DNA of 64,000 nt from Halorubellus salinus (GCF_020567525.1 NZ_JAJCVI010000003.1:248001-312000), one strand, 5' to 3'; positions 42,398 to 51,730 are shown, numbered from the stretch's first letter. The notes: generated by a model from the letters alone, not told the origin. Numbers and translations are program-made.

Positions 42398-43017
42398 CAG
42401 CGCCCTTCCGCCCCGATCTGGATGTCCACGAAGCTGTACGGCGCGAACGGCCCCGTGTACTTCACCACGACGTCGTCCCCGTACTCGGCTTCGATGTCGT
42501 CGATGACGGCGCCGAACTCGTCCCGGTCCTCGCGGTCGACGAGGTACGACCGGTTGAGGAGCAAGCGGTCCGAGAACAGGTCGTCGTCGGTCTCGTTCAT
42601 CGCCATCGCCGACAGGGCCTCGCGGATGCCAGCGAGGTCCGCGGGCTCCTCACCGGTCGAGACGAGCTTGACGCCGAGTTCGACCGTGCCCTCGATGTCG
42701 TTCAGCGCCTTCCGGAACGCGCGGCGAGCACCCCTGACGACGCCCTTGAGCGTGCGAGCGTTCTTGAACGCCATCCCGAAGCTCATCGGGACGACGGTCC
42801 GGCCGCCGTCGTGGTCGAGGATGGTCTGCAGGACGTCGTCGTGCGCTTGGACGTTCTCGTCGGTACGCTCGACGTCGTTGGTGTCGATGTCCGTGACGGC
42901 GACGGAGAGCCCCTTGTAGTCGATGGTGTAGAGGTCGGTCGCCCCTTCGACGCCGTCGACCGTCAGCGAGAGCTCCTGTTGTTCGAGGACCCCGTACGCG
43001 TACACGTGCTCGCTCAC
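42397..43017 (-). CDS. gvpF: gas vesicle protein GvpF
   Basis: A 206-aa GvpF/L-family protein, first gene of the leftward operon. It starts with GTG at 43017 (SEHVYAYGVLEQQELSL), giving the family's N-terminus; the longer open frame upstream is not protein-like. VVPMSFGMAFKNARTLKG and the terminal VVKYTGPFAPYSFVDI are typical. GvpF binds GvpA and probably prevents its premature aggregation. Confidence 0.93.
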   Translation of the reverse strand: MSEHVYAYGVLEQQELSLTVDGVEGATDLYTIDYKGLSVAVTDIDTNDVERTDENVQAHDDVLQTILDHDGGRTVVPMSFGMAFKNARTLKGVVRGARRAFRKALNDIEGTVELGVKLVSTGEEPADLAGIREALSAMAMNETDDDLFSDRLLLNRSYLVDREDRDEFGAVIDDIEAEYGDDVVVKYTGPFAPYSFVDIQIGAEGR

Positions 43018-43406
43018 CCCTCGGTCACCCCACGCGAGACGGTACTGCAAGCCCCTTGCATACCTGAGATTACGATGCTGGATGTATAAGGACATAGGCC
43101 GCGGCGAGGGGTGTGAGCGACCGAAAATCCGCGGTTGCGATGCGTACGATTCGACGCCAGGTTGAATTATCTCGTGGCGAACGGTCATCGACCGAGTCCC
43201 GCGCGACGTCCGCGTCGACCGTCACTACCGGTGCCAGCCTCCCGCGATAGCCGATAACGGATGAACAAAACTCTACTGGCCGTTACCTGTCATCTGCGCC
43301 CGATTTCCACCGATATTTTCTAAATATATAAACTCAACCAACGACGAGGTTCGTTCCTGCTGTGAGTCATTTACGTACCGGTAACCCTCCCCTCCGCTCG
43401 TAGCAC
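43018..43406. promoter_or_regulatory. 389-bp divergent gas-vesicle promoter region
   Basis: No gene is seen here. An A/T block at 43312-43334 (TTTCTAAATATATAAACT) is followed by CAACCAACG (43335-43343), which resembles half of the GvpE-responsive element known from Halobacterium gvpA promoters. TTTACGTA at ~43369 could then be the weak gvpA TATA box. On the other strand TTATACATC (~43082-43090) could serve gvpF with a ~65-nt leader. Neither gvpD nor gvpE is in the window. Confidence 0.5.
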
Positions 43407-43637
43407 ATGGCACAACCCGACTCTTCAAGTCTGGCAGAGGTACTCGACCGCGTTCTCGACAAGGGCATCGTCGTCGATGCGTTCGCCCGCATCTCCCTGG
43501 TTGGCATCGAGATCCTGACGGTGGAGGCCCGCGTCGTGGTGGCGTCGGTCGACACCTTCCTGCACTACGCGGAGGAGATAGCGAAGATAGAACAGGCGGA
43601 GCTGACGGCACGCGCGACCCCCGAAGCCGAGGTCTGA
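43407..43637 (+). CDS. gvpA: major gas vesicle structural protein GvpA
   Basis: A 76-aa protein, the ribbed-shell subunit. [40 protein letters not shown] and [17 protein letters not shown] are nearly invariant GvpA segments. Length is normal. It is the first gene of the rightward gvpA-C-N-O unit and must be by far its most strongly expressed product. Confidence 0.97.
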   Translation: MAQPDSSSLAEVLDRVLDKGIVVDAFARISLVGIEILTVEARVVVASVDTFLHYAEEIAKIEQAELTARATPEAEV

Positions 43638-43682
43638 CCCGGCTCGCGGTCCCGTGCGCACTGCGGTTTTTGACATACATGC

Positions 43683-44933
43683 ATGAAAGACGATACTGAC
43701 ATCGAGACCGAGTTCGAGACGACCGCCGCATCGTTCGAGGCGTACGCGGCGGCGTTCCAGCGAGCCGTACAGGACCGACGGGCGGAGGTCGAGTCGTTCG
43801 ACGACCGCGTCGACGCACAGCACGAAGCGACCCAGGAGACGGCCGACCACTTCCAGACGTTCGCCGCGACGTTCCTCGAGGACGTCGCCGCGAAGCGCCA
43901 CGCGTTCGAGCGCGCCAGCGACGACGTCACCGAGTACGTCACCGCGTTCGAGAACGACGTCGACGACCGGCGCGATACCGCCGGGTTCGACGACGACGTC
44001 GACGCGCTCCGCGCGGAGTTCGCCGCAGCCGTCGACGCGTTCGAGTCGTACGCCGCCGCGTTCGAGGACGCGGACCCGGTGACGCTCGACGCGAGCGCGT
44101 TCGAGGCCGCGGTCGCCGAGACGCGCACCGAGTTCGCCGACGCCGCGTCGGCGTTCGCGGCCGACGTCGACCGCATCGGCGCGGACGCCGCCGCGATGAC
44201 GCCGGCCGCAGCGGCCGAATCGGCTCGCGCGACGACCCCGGACGCGGCCACGACGCCACCAGCGACCACGTCGACCGACGGGACAGCGGGGACGGCGGGG
44301 GGCGACGGTTCGACGACCAGTTCCGATCCGACGAGCGCCGGCTCGCCGGCGGAGGCCGGCGCGACGAGGACCGCGAGCGCGACCCCCACCGGCAGCGGGG
44401 CGCGCAACGACGGTGCCGACACGGACGAGGCTGGGTCGAGCGACGCGACGGAACTGGACTTCGACGACGACACCGACGACGCCGAGACGACCGCAGCCGG
44501 TGACGTGGGTGACCTTGCGGACGGCGCTAACGACGACGACGTCGACGCCGCCAGCGAGGCCGGGTCGCTGGACGGCAAGAGCAAGGACGCCAGCGAGGCC
44601 GGGTCGGCGAACGGTGAGAGCAAGGACGCCAGCGAGGCCGGGTCGGCGGACGGCGAGAGCAAGGACGCCAGCGAGGCCGGGTCGGCGGACGGCGAGAGCA
44701 AGGACGCCAGCGAGGCCGGGTCGGCGGACGGCGAGAGCAAGGACGCCAGCGACCTGGACCGCGAGGAACTCGTGGCACGCCTCATGGACGTCCAGTACGC
44801 GAAACTGAAGAAAGCCGCCAACGGCATCGGGTACGACGGCAACCTCAACGCAGCGACCAAGGACGAACTCGTGGAATTCATCGCGGACAACGGCGACCGT
44901 CTCCAGGACGCCTTCGACAGCGAGGACGGATAG
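43683..44933 (+). CDS. gvpC: gas vesicle shell-strengthening protein GvpC, variant C-terminus
   Basis: A 416-aa acidic protein between gvpA and gvpN. The first ~180 residues contain GvpC-like helical repeats of ~32 residues, marked by F-x-x-Y/F-A-A-A/T-F (FEAYAAAFQRAVQDRRAEVE; FQTFAATFLEDVAAKRHAFE; FESYAAAFED). A Thr/Ala/Gly-rich stretch follows, then five 13-residue repeats (ASEAGSADGESKD). The last ~55 residues (VQYAKLKKAANGIGYDGNLN, TKDELVEFIADNG) look like a Rho-N/SAP-type helical module; the Cys-rich tail reported for Halobacterium GvpC is absent. GvpC binds the outside of the shell and sets shape and strength. Confidence 0.88.
   Translation: MKDDTDIETEFETTAASFEAYAAAFQRAVQDRRAEVESFDDRVDAQHEATQETADHFQTFAATFLEDVAAKRHAFERASDDVTEYVTAFENDVDDRRDTAGFDDDVDALRAEFAAAVDAFESYAAAFEDADPVTLDASAFEAAVAETRTEFADAASAFAADVDRIGADAAAMTPAAAAESARATTPDAATTPPATTSTDGTAGTAGGDGSTTSSDPTSAGSPAEAGATRTASATPTGSGARNDGADTDEAGSSDATELDFDDDTDDAETTAAGDVGDLADGANDDDVDAASEAGSLDGKSKDASEAGSANGESKDASEAGSADGESKDASEAGSADGESKDASEAGSADGESKDASDLDREELVARLMDVQYAKLKKAANGIGYDGNLNAATKDELVEFIADNGDRLQDAFDSEDG
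44550..44744 (+). repeat. five tandem 39-bp repeats within gvpC
   Basis: Units start at 44550, 44589, 44628, 44667 and 44706. The last units are nearly identical (encoding ASEAGSADGESKD); the first has LDGK for ADGE. The unit is 13 codons, so copy-number change keeps the frame. Confidence 0.95.
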
Positions 44934-45968
44934 ATGACGGGAGGGAACCGCCGCGAACGGAAGGTCCGCGGCTCGCAGATCCGGTCCTCGCGCGAGGAAC
45001 CCACGACGACGCCCGCGGGTCGACGACACGCGACCGACCGGGCGACAGACCGCGACACCGCCGAACGCAGCGACCGCTTCGTGCCGGACGACGACGCGTT
45101 CGTCGAGACGTCCGCAGTCCGAGCCCTGAAATCGCGCATCGACCGGTGGCTCGAAGCCGACCGTCCCGTCCACCTCGTCGGCCCGACGGGGTGTGGGAAG
45201 ACCGCACTCGCGATGGCGGTCGCGCGCGAACGCGACCGACCAGTCGTGTTCATCAACGGCGACGCGGACCTCGAGACGAGCGACCTCGTCGGCGAGTTCG
45301 CCGAGTCAGAGCGCCACACGGTCAACGACAAGTACGTCCACAACGTCCAGAAGCAGACCGAGGTGGTGCGCGACCGCTGGGTCGACAACCCACTGACGAC
45401 CGCGGTCGAGGACGGTGCGACGCTCGTCTACAACGAGTTCTCGCGGACGAAACCCGTCGCCAACAACGTCCTGCTGTCGGTGTTCGAAGAAGGTGTCCTG
45501 GAACTCCCCGGGCAGCGCGGCGAATCCCGGTACGTCGACGTCCACCCGGAGTTCCGGGCGGTCCTCACCTCGAACTCCGCGGAGTACGCCGGCGTCCACA
45601 GGCCACAGGACGCACTGCTCGACCGGCTCGTCGGCATCCACATGGACTTCTACGACGCCGACACCGAGCGCGCCATCGTCCGGGAAGCGGTCGACGACGC
45701 CGACCCAGCGGTCGTCGCAGACGTCGTCTCGACCCTGCGAGCGCTCCGCGACGAGGTCGACCTCACGGTCGGCACGCGCCAGATGGTGATGACCGCGGAA
45801 GGCCTGTCGACGGTCGACGCGGTCGACGCCGACACCGTCGCCGACGTCGTCGTCGACGTCCTCGGGTCGAAGGTCGCGACACGCGACGAAGCCCGCGCCC
45901 TCCGCGAGACCGTGCTCTCGGTACTCGCCGCGGGAACCACGGGACTTACCAGTGACTCAGCCGAGTAA
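44934..45968 (+). CDS. gvpN: gas vesicle AAA+ ATPase GvpN
   Basis: A 344-aa MoxR-type AAA+ protein. HLVGPTGCGKTALAMAVARE is Walker A, TAVEDGATLVYNEFSRTKP the Walker B region (Asn-Glu form usual for GvpN), and VLTSNSAEYAGVHRPQDALL sensor 1. The N-terminal ~55 residues are a charged, probably disordered extension. GvpN enhances vesicle formation, probably by ATP-driven remodelling of GvpA/GvpC. It starts at the base after the gvpC stop. Confidence 0.95.
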   Translation: MTGGNRRERKVRGSQIRSSREEPTTTPAGRRHATDRATDRDTAERSDRFVPDDDAFVETSAVRALKSRIDRWLEADRPVHLVGPTGCGKTALAMAVARERDRPVVFINGDADLETSDLVGEFAESERHTVNDKYVHNVQKQTEVVRDRWVDNPLTTAVEDGATLVYNEFSRTKPVANNVLLSVFEEGVLELPGQRGESRYVDVHPEFRAVLTSNSAEYAGVHRPQDALLDRLVGIHMDFYDADTERAIVREAVDDADPAVVADVVSTLRALRDEVDLTVGTRQMVMTAEGLSTVDAVDADTVADVVVDVLGSKVATRDEARALRETVLSVLAAGTTGLTSDSAE

Positions 45969-45974
45969 GAGACA

Positions 45975-46322
45975 ATGAGTCCAGACACCAACAACCCGGG
46001 CGACGGCAGCGACGACAGTCCCCCGGCGGAGACCGACGCGACGGCCGACGGCGACACCGAACCCATCGGGCTCGCCGCCGCGAAGGACGAGGCGCTGGCG
46101 GCCGCAGAGGAACTCATCGACCACCCGATAGACAGCGTCATCCGGATCGAGCGCAGCGGCGACGCCTGGCGAACGCTCGTCGAGGTCGTCGAGCGCAGCG
46201 CCATCCCGGACACGCAGGACATCCTCGGGCGCTACGAGATCGTCGTCGACGACAGCGGCCAACTCACCGAGTACGGACTCGAGGAGCGGTACCGGCGCGG
46301 CGAATCACGCGAGGAACTGTAG
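45975..46322 (+). CDS. gvpO: gas vesicle protein GvpO
   Basis: A 115-aa protein with an acidic disordered start and a GvpO domain: [20 protein letters not shown] then [20 protein letters not shown] and [20 protein letters not shown]. Required for gas vesicle formation in Halobacterium. It lies 6 nt after gvpN and closes the rightward unit. Confidence 0.93.
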   Translation: MSPDTNNPGDGSDDSPPAETDATADGDTEPIGLAAAKDEALAAAEELIDHPIDSVIRIERSGDAWRTLVEVVERSAIPDTQDILGRYEIVVDDSGQLTEYGLEERYRRGESREEL

Positions 46323-46381
46323 ACCCGCGGTCCGCCGACGCGGCCCCGCCGGTGGTGCAGAACGCGGTCCGGGTCGAGGGG

Positions 46382-48208
46382 TCACTGCCGCGACCGGTTC
46401 TTCAACGCGGCGAGCCCTTCGCGTTCGGCCTTCGTCTCGAGGATCCCCTCGACGTACCGGCGGTTGATCTCGTGGCGGCCCTTCTCGTCGCGTTCGAGGA
46501 CGTTCACCTTCCGGAGTTCGATGATCGCGCTCGAGATACGGTGGCCGCTCGCGTCCACGAGCGGTTCGACGTCCCGCGTCCGGATGGGGCCGCGGTCGGC
46601 GAGCACGGCGAGGACGTCCCACGCGTGCTCGCGGCGACAGTTCGACTCGCGGATGGCGGCCTCGACCTTCTCCTCGATGGGGTCCTCGTGCAGGAGGTCG
46701 ATCGTCGACACGGACTCGAGGCTCCCGCCGACGCCGCTCTGGTCGTCCGACAACCGGCGCTGGAGCTGTTCGAGCGCCATCTCGAGGAACGCGATGCGGT
46801 CGGCCTGGTTCGAGATGACCTCGCCCTCGTCGGTCTCGGACTCGAGCTGTTCGGCCTTCTGGCGTTCGTCCCCCAGCTCCGCGTGCATCGACTCCACCTC
46901 CGCCTCCAGTTCGTCCACGCGCGTCGCCAGCTCGTCGCGTTCCGCGCGCAACTCGTCGCGTTCGTCGGCGAGCTCGCTCTTCTCGGCCGCGAGCGCCTCC
47001 ACGCGGTCCTCGAGGTCCGCCTTCGTCGTCGCCAGGTCGTCGAGTCGCTCCTCGAGTTCGCGAGCGCGCTTCCGGAACTCGTTGCGTTCGTGCTCGATCT
47101 CCGCGTTCGACTTCTCGTGGTCGGACTTGTCGCCCTCGACCTCGTCGAGCGTCTGCTGGTCGTCCTCGGTCGGCGCCGTGATGCCGGTGTTCCCCGCGAT
47201 GGCGTCCGCCATCTTGGTCGCCGCCTGCGAGATGTCCCTGGCGTCGTCGAGTTCGTCCTCGAGCGTCTCGATTCGTTTCTCCTTCTTCTCTATCTCCGCC
47301 TCGAGTTCCGCGATGCGGTTCTCGTGCTCCTCCTTGTCCTCCGTGATGGACTGGAGGTCGCCGACGAGGTTGTCGCTCACCGACTTCAACTCCGGGCGCT
47401 CGAAGTCGTCGAGCCCCGGCGTCGCGCCCGCGTCGAACGTCCGCTTCCGGCGGAACTGCACGGTCCGCAGGTCCGCCTCCGCCCAGTCAGTCTGCATGAA
47501 CGCCTGCCCGTCGTCGAGGTCTGTCACGCGGTCGGCGTACTCGCTCCCGATGATGCGCCCGACGACGTTCGTGTCGTTCTCCCACGTCAACCGATGCCAG
47601 ACGAGCCAATTCGCCTGCGTGATGAAGTCCTTCTTGACGTCCGCGGGCCGCTGACTGATGCCGACGATGCCCAGGCCGTGCTTGCGGCCGCGCTTCCCGA
47701 TCTTGATGAGCATCTTCCCCGTCTCGTCCATCCCGCCGCCCTCCGGGATGTACTCGTGGACCTCCTCGCAGACGAGCAGGAACGGCTTCTTCAGTTTCTT
47801 CTCCTTCGCGAACAGGTGCCTGGCGGTCTGCAGGATGAGTTCGTTCGAGGTATCCTCGTCGAGGTACCCGGAGACGTCCAGGATGACGGGGATGTTCTCG
47901 TTCAGCGCCATGTCCGCGACCTTCTCCGCGTGCTCGGGCGCGACCTGGATGTCGCACTCCTCGTCCGCCCCGACGTGTAAGAGCTCGTACTCCTCCTTCA
48001 GCCCGTAGTACTCGCCCTCGCAGTCGATGATGAGCATCGGGAATCCCGCGTCCAGGAGTTCCTCGCAGACGACGCTCGCCGTGTTCGACTTCCCGCTCCC
48101 GGACTTCCCGGTGACGAACCCACGACCGGTCAACAGCTCCACGACCGGTAGCTCGACGGCGTCCCCGTCGACCGTCTCCCCGACGCGAATCGTCCGCGTC
48201 TCACTCAT
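46382..48208 (-). CDS. HerA/VirD4-like ATPase with coiled coil and C-terminal winged helix
   Basis: A 608-aa protein. Residues ~1-260 are a HerA-type ATPase: GFVTGKSGSGKSNTASVVCE (Walker A), PFLLVCEEVHEYIPEGGG (Walker B) and the arginine-rich IGISQRPADVKKDF. Residues ~280-500 form a long charged coiled coil. The last ~90 residues look like a winged helix (IRTRDVEPLVDASGHRISSA). The NurA nuclease that partners HerA in end resection is not adjacent, and this coiled-coil form is common in haloarchaea; DNA translocation is likely but the process is unknown. Confidence 0.88.
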   Translation of the reverse strand: MSETRTIRVGETVDGDAVELPVVELLTGRGFVTGKSGSGKSNTASVVCEELLDAGFPMLIIDCEGEYYGLKEEYELLHVGADEECDIQVAPEHAEKVADMALNENIPVILDVSGYLDEDTSNELILQTARHLFAKEKKLKKPFLLVCEEVHEYIPEGGGMDETGKMLIKIGKRGRKHGLGIVGISQRPADVKKDFITQANWLVWHRLTWENDTNVVGRIIGSEYADRVTDLDDGQAFMQTDWAEADLRTVQFRRKRTFDAGATPGLDDFERPELKSVSDNLVGDLQSITEDKEEHENRIAELEAEIEKKEKRIETLEDELDDARDISQAATKMADAIAGNTGITAPTEDDQQTLDEVEGDKSDHEKSNAEIEHERNEFRKRARELEERLDDLATTKADLEDRVEALAAEKSELADERDELRAERDELATRVDELEAEVESMHAELGDERQKAEQLESETDEGEVISNQADRIAFLEMALEQLQRRLSDDQSGVGGSLESVSTIDLLHEDPIEEKVEAAIRESNCRREHAWDVLAVLADRGPIRTRDVEPLVDASGHRISSAIIELRKVNVLERDEKGRHEINRRYVEGILETKAEREGLAALKNRSRQ

Positions 48209-48314
48209 CGACGTTCACCCCAGCACCCGGATTCATTACGCGCAGACAGACACCCCCACAGGTTGTATCTTTCCCTACACGAGACTCGCCGCGAAGAAGA
48301 TTCCGCGTCGACGG

Positions 48315-49694
48315 TCAGACGTCGTAGACGCTCGCCTTCGACTCGCGGTACTGGTCGGGGATCTGCCCGATGCCCCAGCCCTCCGTCGTCGTCTCCACGT
48401 AGTAGTACTTGCGCTCGTCGTAGATGTACGCGAACCCGTCGAAGTCCTTCTGCATCAACAGACCGACTGCCATGTGCCCCGGCGGCTCCAGGAGCACGGC
48501 GTCGTAGTTGAACGGCTCGGACTCCAGGATGGACGCGAACAGGATGCTCGTGTCCTCGCAGTCCCCGGAGAGCATCGTGAGCGTCTCCATGATGAACTGC
48601 GTGTAGTCGTCGTATCCGCTCGACACCGAATCCTCGACGTACGGCAGGCGCTGCACGAAACTCAACGCGAACTGGATGCGCTCGAACTCGCCCGTGAACC
48701 CGTTGTTCTCCGCGGCCTCGTAGAGGAACTCCGCGATCTCGTTCGCCGCCCCCTCCAGGAGTTCGAAGGAGACGTACTCCGCTCGCGCCCGCCCCCGAGA
48801 CCGCAGCGACGCCGCCGCGTACGCACTCTCCAGGGCCAGGTAACTCACCGCCCACGACCGACCGTTCGTCCGTCCACGCAGCGTCTGCACGTACCCGCCC
48901 TCGACGGGTTCGCGCTCGAACGCGCTCCCCGAGGCCGCGTCCAGGGGCCCCTGGCGGTCCGTCCGCTCGATGTGGCCGTCCGTGACGACGAACGGGTCGG
49001 TCTCCATGAACGCGTACAGGTCGCCCTGGTCGACGTCAGTTCGGTCGACGCTCTCGGGGACGACCGCAGCCGTGTACTGTAACGGCACGCCCTCCGGCGC
49101 CGCGGAGAGGTCCATCGGGACCGTCACCTGCTCGGCCGACGACTCCGGGCGAACCGGGTCGCTCGACGCGCTATCGACCAATCCACCGCGTGGATACACC
49201 GACGCGGCGACGACCACCTTCACGGGCGTATCGGTCGCCGGTTCCGTCGGGAACACCGTCGTCGTCACCTCGTCGAGCGCGTACCGGTGAACGTGGGTGC
49301 GGTACCGCCAGAAGTCGTCGGTGACGTAGAGACCTTGCTCCCCGAAGTCGCGGTCCGGGGCGTCCTCGGTCGCCCGAACCGGCGGCGCACTCGTCGACTC
49401 GTTCCCGGTCGTGGCCGCTGTCGGTTCGGCGTCGACCGACTCGTTCCCCGGCGTCGGTGCGACGCGAGAGTTCTCGCCGTCCGGGTCACTGGCGGCAGTC
49501 GAGACCGGAAGGAGCGAGATGTTCGGCACCACGGCGTCTCGCTGTGCGTTCTCGTCGTCGGTGACGAAGTCCTCGCGAGCGAGCGGCGGCCTGGTCTCCT
49601 TGCCGCGGAACGACGGGGTCTCCACGGTACTGAGGCATCCGCTGGTCGCGACCAGGCTCGCGGAGATGGCCCCCAGAAGCCGCCGTCGCCTCAT
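48315..49694 (-). CDS. transglutaminase-like lipoprotein
   Basis: A 459-aa exported protein. MRRRRLLGAISASLVATSGC is an Arg-rich signal with lipobox. After a Ser/Thr-rich tether, the C-terminal half has a transglutaminase-like catalytic triad: Cys in TMLSGDCEDTSILFAS, His in EPPGHMAVGLLM, and an acidic residue in YYYVETTTEGWGIGQ. Such domains act as cysteine proteases or crosslinkers. TTTATATTG lies about 28-35 nt upstream, which supports the ATG at 49694. It is uncharacterised beyond this. Confidence 0.82.
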   Translation of the reverse strand: MRRRRLLGAISASLVATSGCLSTVETPSFRGKETRPPLAREDFVTDDENAQRDAVVPNISLLPVSTAASDPDGENSRVAPTPGNESVDAEPTAATTGNESTSAPPVRATEDAPDRDFGEQGLYVTDDFWRYRTHVHRYALDEVTTTVFPTEPATDTPVKVVVAASVYPRGGLVDSASSDPVRPESSAEQVTVPMDLSAAPEGVPLQYTAAVVPESVDRTDVDQGDLYAFMETDPFVVTDGHIERTDRQGPLDAASGSAFEREPVEGGYVQTLRGRTNGRSWAVSYLALESAYAAASLRSRGRARAEYVSFELLEGAANEIAEFLYEAAENNGFTGEFERIQFALSFVQRLPYVEDSVSSGYDDYTQFIMETLTMLSGDCEDTSILFASILESEPFNYDAVLLEPPGHMAVGLLMQKDFDGFAYIYDERKYYYVETTTEGWGIGQIPDQYRESKASVYDV

Positions 49695-49825
49695 GTTGAA
49701 CTTCGATAGTTTCCCGACCAATATAAAAGGTGCTGTTATTCGTTCTCACACGAACGCCCGAACGAGCCGTAGACGTCGCTTACTCCGGAACGAGCGGCCT
49801 GTCCGGGACGCGGTCGCCCGTGTAC

Positions 49826-50083
49826 TTATGAGGTGATCTCCTGGGACTGCTCGACGAGCCGTTCGAGGTCGTCGAAGCGATCGGTCTCCTCGACGACGTC
49901 GTCCAGGTCGAAGCCGGCGTCCTCCGCGCGCTCGACGAGTTCACGCAGCTCGTGCGGTGTGACGTCGTGTTCCTGCATCACGTCCCGGATCGCTTCGCGG
50001 TAGAGCCCGGACGCGTTGATGTGGGAGTTCCACTTCAGGAAGAGGAGGTCCATCTTCTCGACGGTGACCGTCGTCGACTTCAT
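49826..50083 (-). CDS. small helical protein, possible DNA-binding
   Basis: An 85-aa acidic protein. MKSTTVTVEKMDLLFLKWNS could be a ribbon-helix-helix-like strand and helix (TTVTVEK), followed by INASGLYREAIRDVMQEHDV and helices with heavy Asp/Glu content. I do not recognise a family; ribbon-helix-helix regulator is the best guess. It stands alone, 130 bp from the lipoprotein gene. Confidence 0.6.
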   Translation of the reverse strand: MKSTTVTVEKMDLLFLKWNSHINASGLYREAIRDVMQEHDVTPHELRELVERAEDAGFDLDDVVEETDRFDDLERLVEQSQEITS

Positions 50084-50218
50084 CGTCGCTCACCGACGAT
50101 TCCGGGTTGTCGAACCAGACACATATCTACTAACTATTCAGTAATGTGTATCCATAAAATTAACTCCTCGCGCCCGCGGGCTCGTCGCACCAGTCGGTTG
50201 TCGAGCGCGTCGACGGGC

Positions 50219-50278
50219 CGACTGCGAGGGCTGGGTGTGGTGGGGTGTCGACTGCGAGGGCCGGGTGTGGTGCCCGGC
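50219..50278. repeat. 30-bp tandem duplication in an intergenic region
   Basis: CGACTGCGAGGGCTGGGTGT and the following ten bases occur at 50219-50248 and again at 50249-50278 with a few changes at the end. No coding frame or hairpin is evident. Confidence 0.8.
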
Positions 50279-50350
50279 CGCGTATCGAACGGTGAGTTCG
50301 AACGAACGCTTTAGCGGTCGGCGGGCGAGGTTCCGACCTGACACGGCGTG

Positions 50351-50893
50351 ATGTTTCCCGTATTCGTCGCCGAGAACCTGCCGCAGTGGGTTGGCGCGCC
50401 ACTCCTCCAGCTCTCGCTCCTCGTCGTCGGCGTCCTCCTCGAACGAACGTACGTCAACCGCCTGACGACCATCGCCGGCGCGCTCGCGCTGCTCAGTCAC
50501 GTCCTGTTCGCGGAGGAAAGCGCGCTCTGGGTGGGGCTCTACCTCGACGTCGGCTTGCTCCTCGGCGCGTACGGGGTGTACTGTTACGTCGAGGCGCTCC
50601 CGGTGGTGTCCTCGCCGGTGAAGCTCGTGTCGTACTTCGCGTACGCGCCGCTGTCGGTCCTGCTCGTCATCGTCCTCCCGCACTGGCTGTTCCCCGTCGC
50701 GCTCCTCGTCGGGGCCGCACTCAACTACAAGCTCGTCGAGGAGCTCGCGCCCGCGAAACCGTACTTCTGGGGGACTGGGGAGCGCGACCCTGAGGACGGC
50801 GTCGACCTGGAGGACGTCCAGGCGTACGCCGCCGTGGCGCGAGCGTTCGTCGAGGCGCAACTGGACGACGCCGGTGGCGACACCGCCCGGTGA
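50351..50893 (+). CDS. uncharacterised membrane protein
   Basis: A 180-aa protein with about five hydrophobic helices: LQLSLLVVGVLLE, LTTIAGALALLSHVLF, GLYLDVGLLLGAYGVYCYVE, APLSVLLVIVLPHWLFPVAL and others, then a soluble acidic tail (ERDPEDGVDLEDVQAYAAVA). No family is recognised. The ATG at 50351 follows an in-frame GTG at 50348; either may be used. It is not closely linked to its neighbours. Confidence 0.65.
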   Translation: MFPVFVAENLPQWVGAPLLQLSLLVVGVLLERTYVNRLTTIAGALALLSHVLFAEESALWVGLYLDVGLLLGAYGVYCYVEALPVVSSPVKLVSYFAYAPLSVLLVIVLPHWLFPVALLVGAALNYKLVEELAPAKPYFWGTGERDPEDGVDLEDVQAYAAVARAFVEAQLDDAGGDTAR

Positions 50894-51050
50894 CGGTGGT
50901 CGCGCGACCGCCCGGTGGTTCCCGTGACCGTCGCTGGACGTCGCTCGACACCGCTCGACGAAGAACCTGTCAGATGGCCGCAACGGGAGTTATGATACCG
51001 GTGGGCGAACGGAGCCAGTGAGCCGCAGTGACGTGGCTCGTGACACCATC

Positions 51051-51719
51051 ATGGACGTCCAACGATTCGTCAGCGAGAACGCGCCCGAGGAGAGTACAGA
51101 GACGTTCGAACTCGAGAACAGCAAGCTACTGGACATCGACGTCGACGGGTCGGTGATGACAAAAGCTGGTGCGATGGTCGCGTACGACGGCGACCTCACG
51201 TTCACGGGCACGTCCAACGCCGAAGGTGGCCTCACCGGCTTCATCAAGCAGAAGGCGACCGGCGAAGGCAGTCCCGTGATGGAGGTCGAGGGGAACGGCC
51301 ACCTCTACGTCGCCGACCAGGGCAAACGCATCCAGCTCCTGCAACTCGAAAGCGGCGAGTCAATCTCCGTGAACGGCCCGGACGTCCTCGCGTGGGAGGA
51401 CGGCGTCGACTACGAGATCAAGACCGTCGGGAGCATCGGCGGCGCCGCCGCCGGCGGGCTGACGAACGTCTTCCTCACGGGGCCCGGGATGGTCGCCATC
51501 ACGACCCACGGCGACCCGCTCGTCCTCTCACCGCCCGTGAACACGGACCCGCAGGCGACGGTCGCCTGGAGCAGCGACCTCTCGCCGAGCATCTCGCGGA
51601 ACCGGAGCCTCGGCGACGCCATCGGGACGTCGAGCGACGAGACCTACCAGATGAGCTTCGAGGGGTCGAGCGGGTTCGTGGTCGTGCAACCCTACGAGGA
51701 GGCGCCCGGCGAGGAGTAG
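51051..51719 (+). CDS. AIM24/TerB-associated family protein
   Basis: A 222-aa beta-rich protein of the AIM24 family. SKLLDIDVDGSVMTKAGAMV, LTGFIKQKATGEGSPVMEVE and VFLTGPGMVAITTHGDPLVL match the repeated beta-roll segments. The family is widespread, named from a yeast mitochondrial protein, and has no settled biochemical role. The ATG at 51051 gives the typical start; a GTG at 51018 would add 11 residues. It is convergent with the next gene. Confidence 0.8.
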   Translation: MDVQRFVSENAPEESTETFELENSKLLDIDVDGSVMTKAGAMVAYDGDLTFTGTSNAEGGLTGFIKQKATGEGSPVMEVEGNGHLYVADQGKRIQLLQLESGESISVNGPDVLAWEDGVDYEIKTVGSIGGAAAGGLTNVFLTGPGMVAITTHGDPLVLSPPVNTDPQATVAWSSDLSPSISRNRSLGDAIGTSSDETYQMSFEGSSGFVVVQPYEEAPGEE

Positions 51720-51730
51720 TTCCGTCGCGT

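Noticed and set aside
44550-44744. CRISPR or intergenic satellite
   Set aside because: The 39-bp units are in frame within gvpC, contiguous without spacers, and encode a regular 13-residue peptide repeat.
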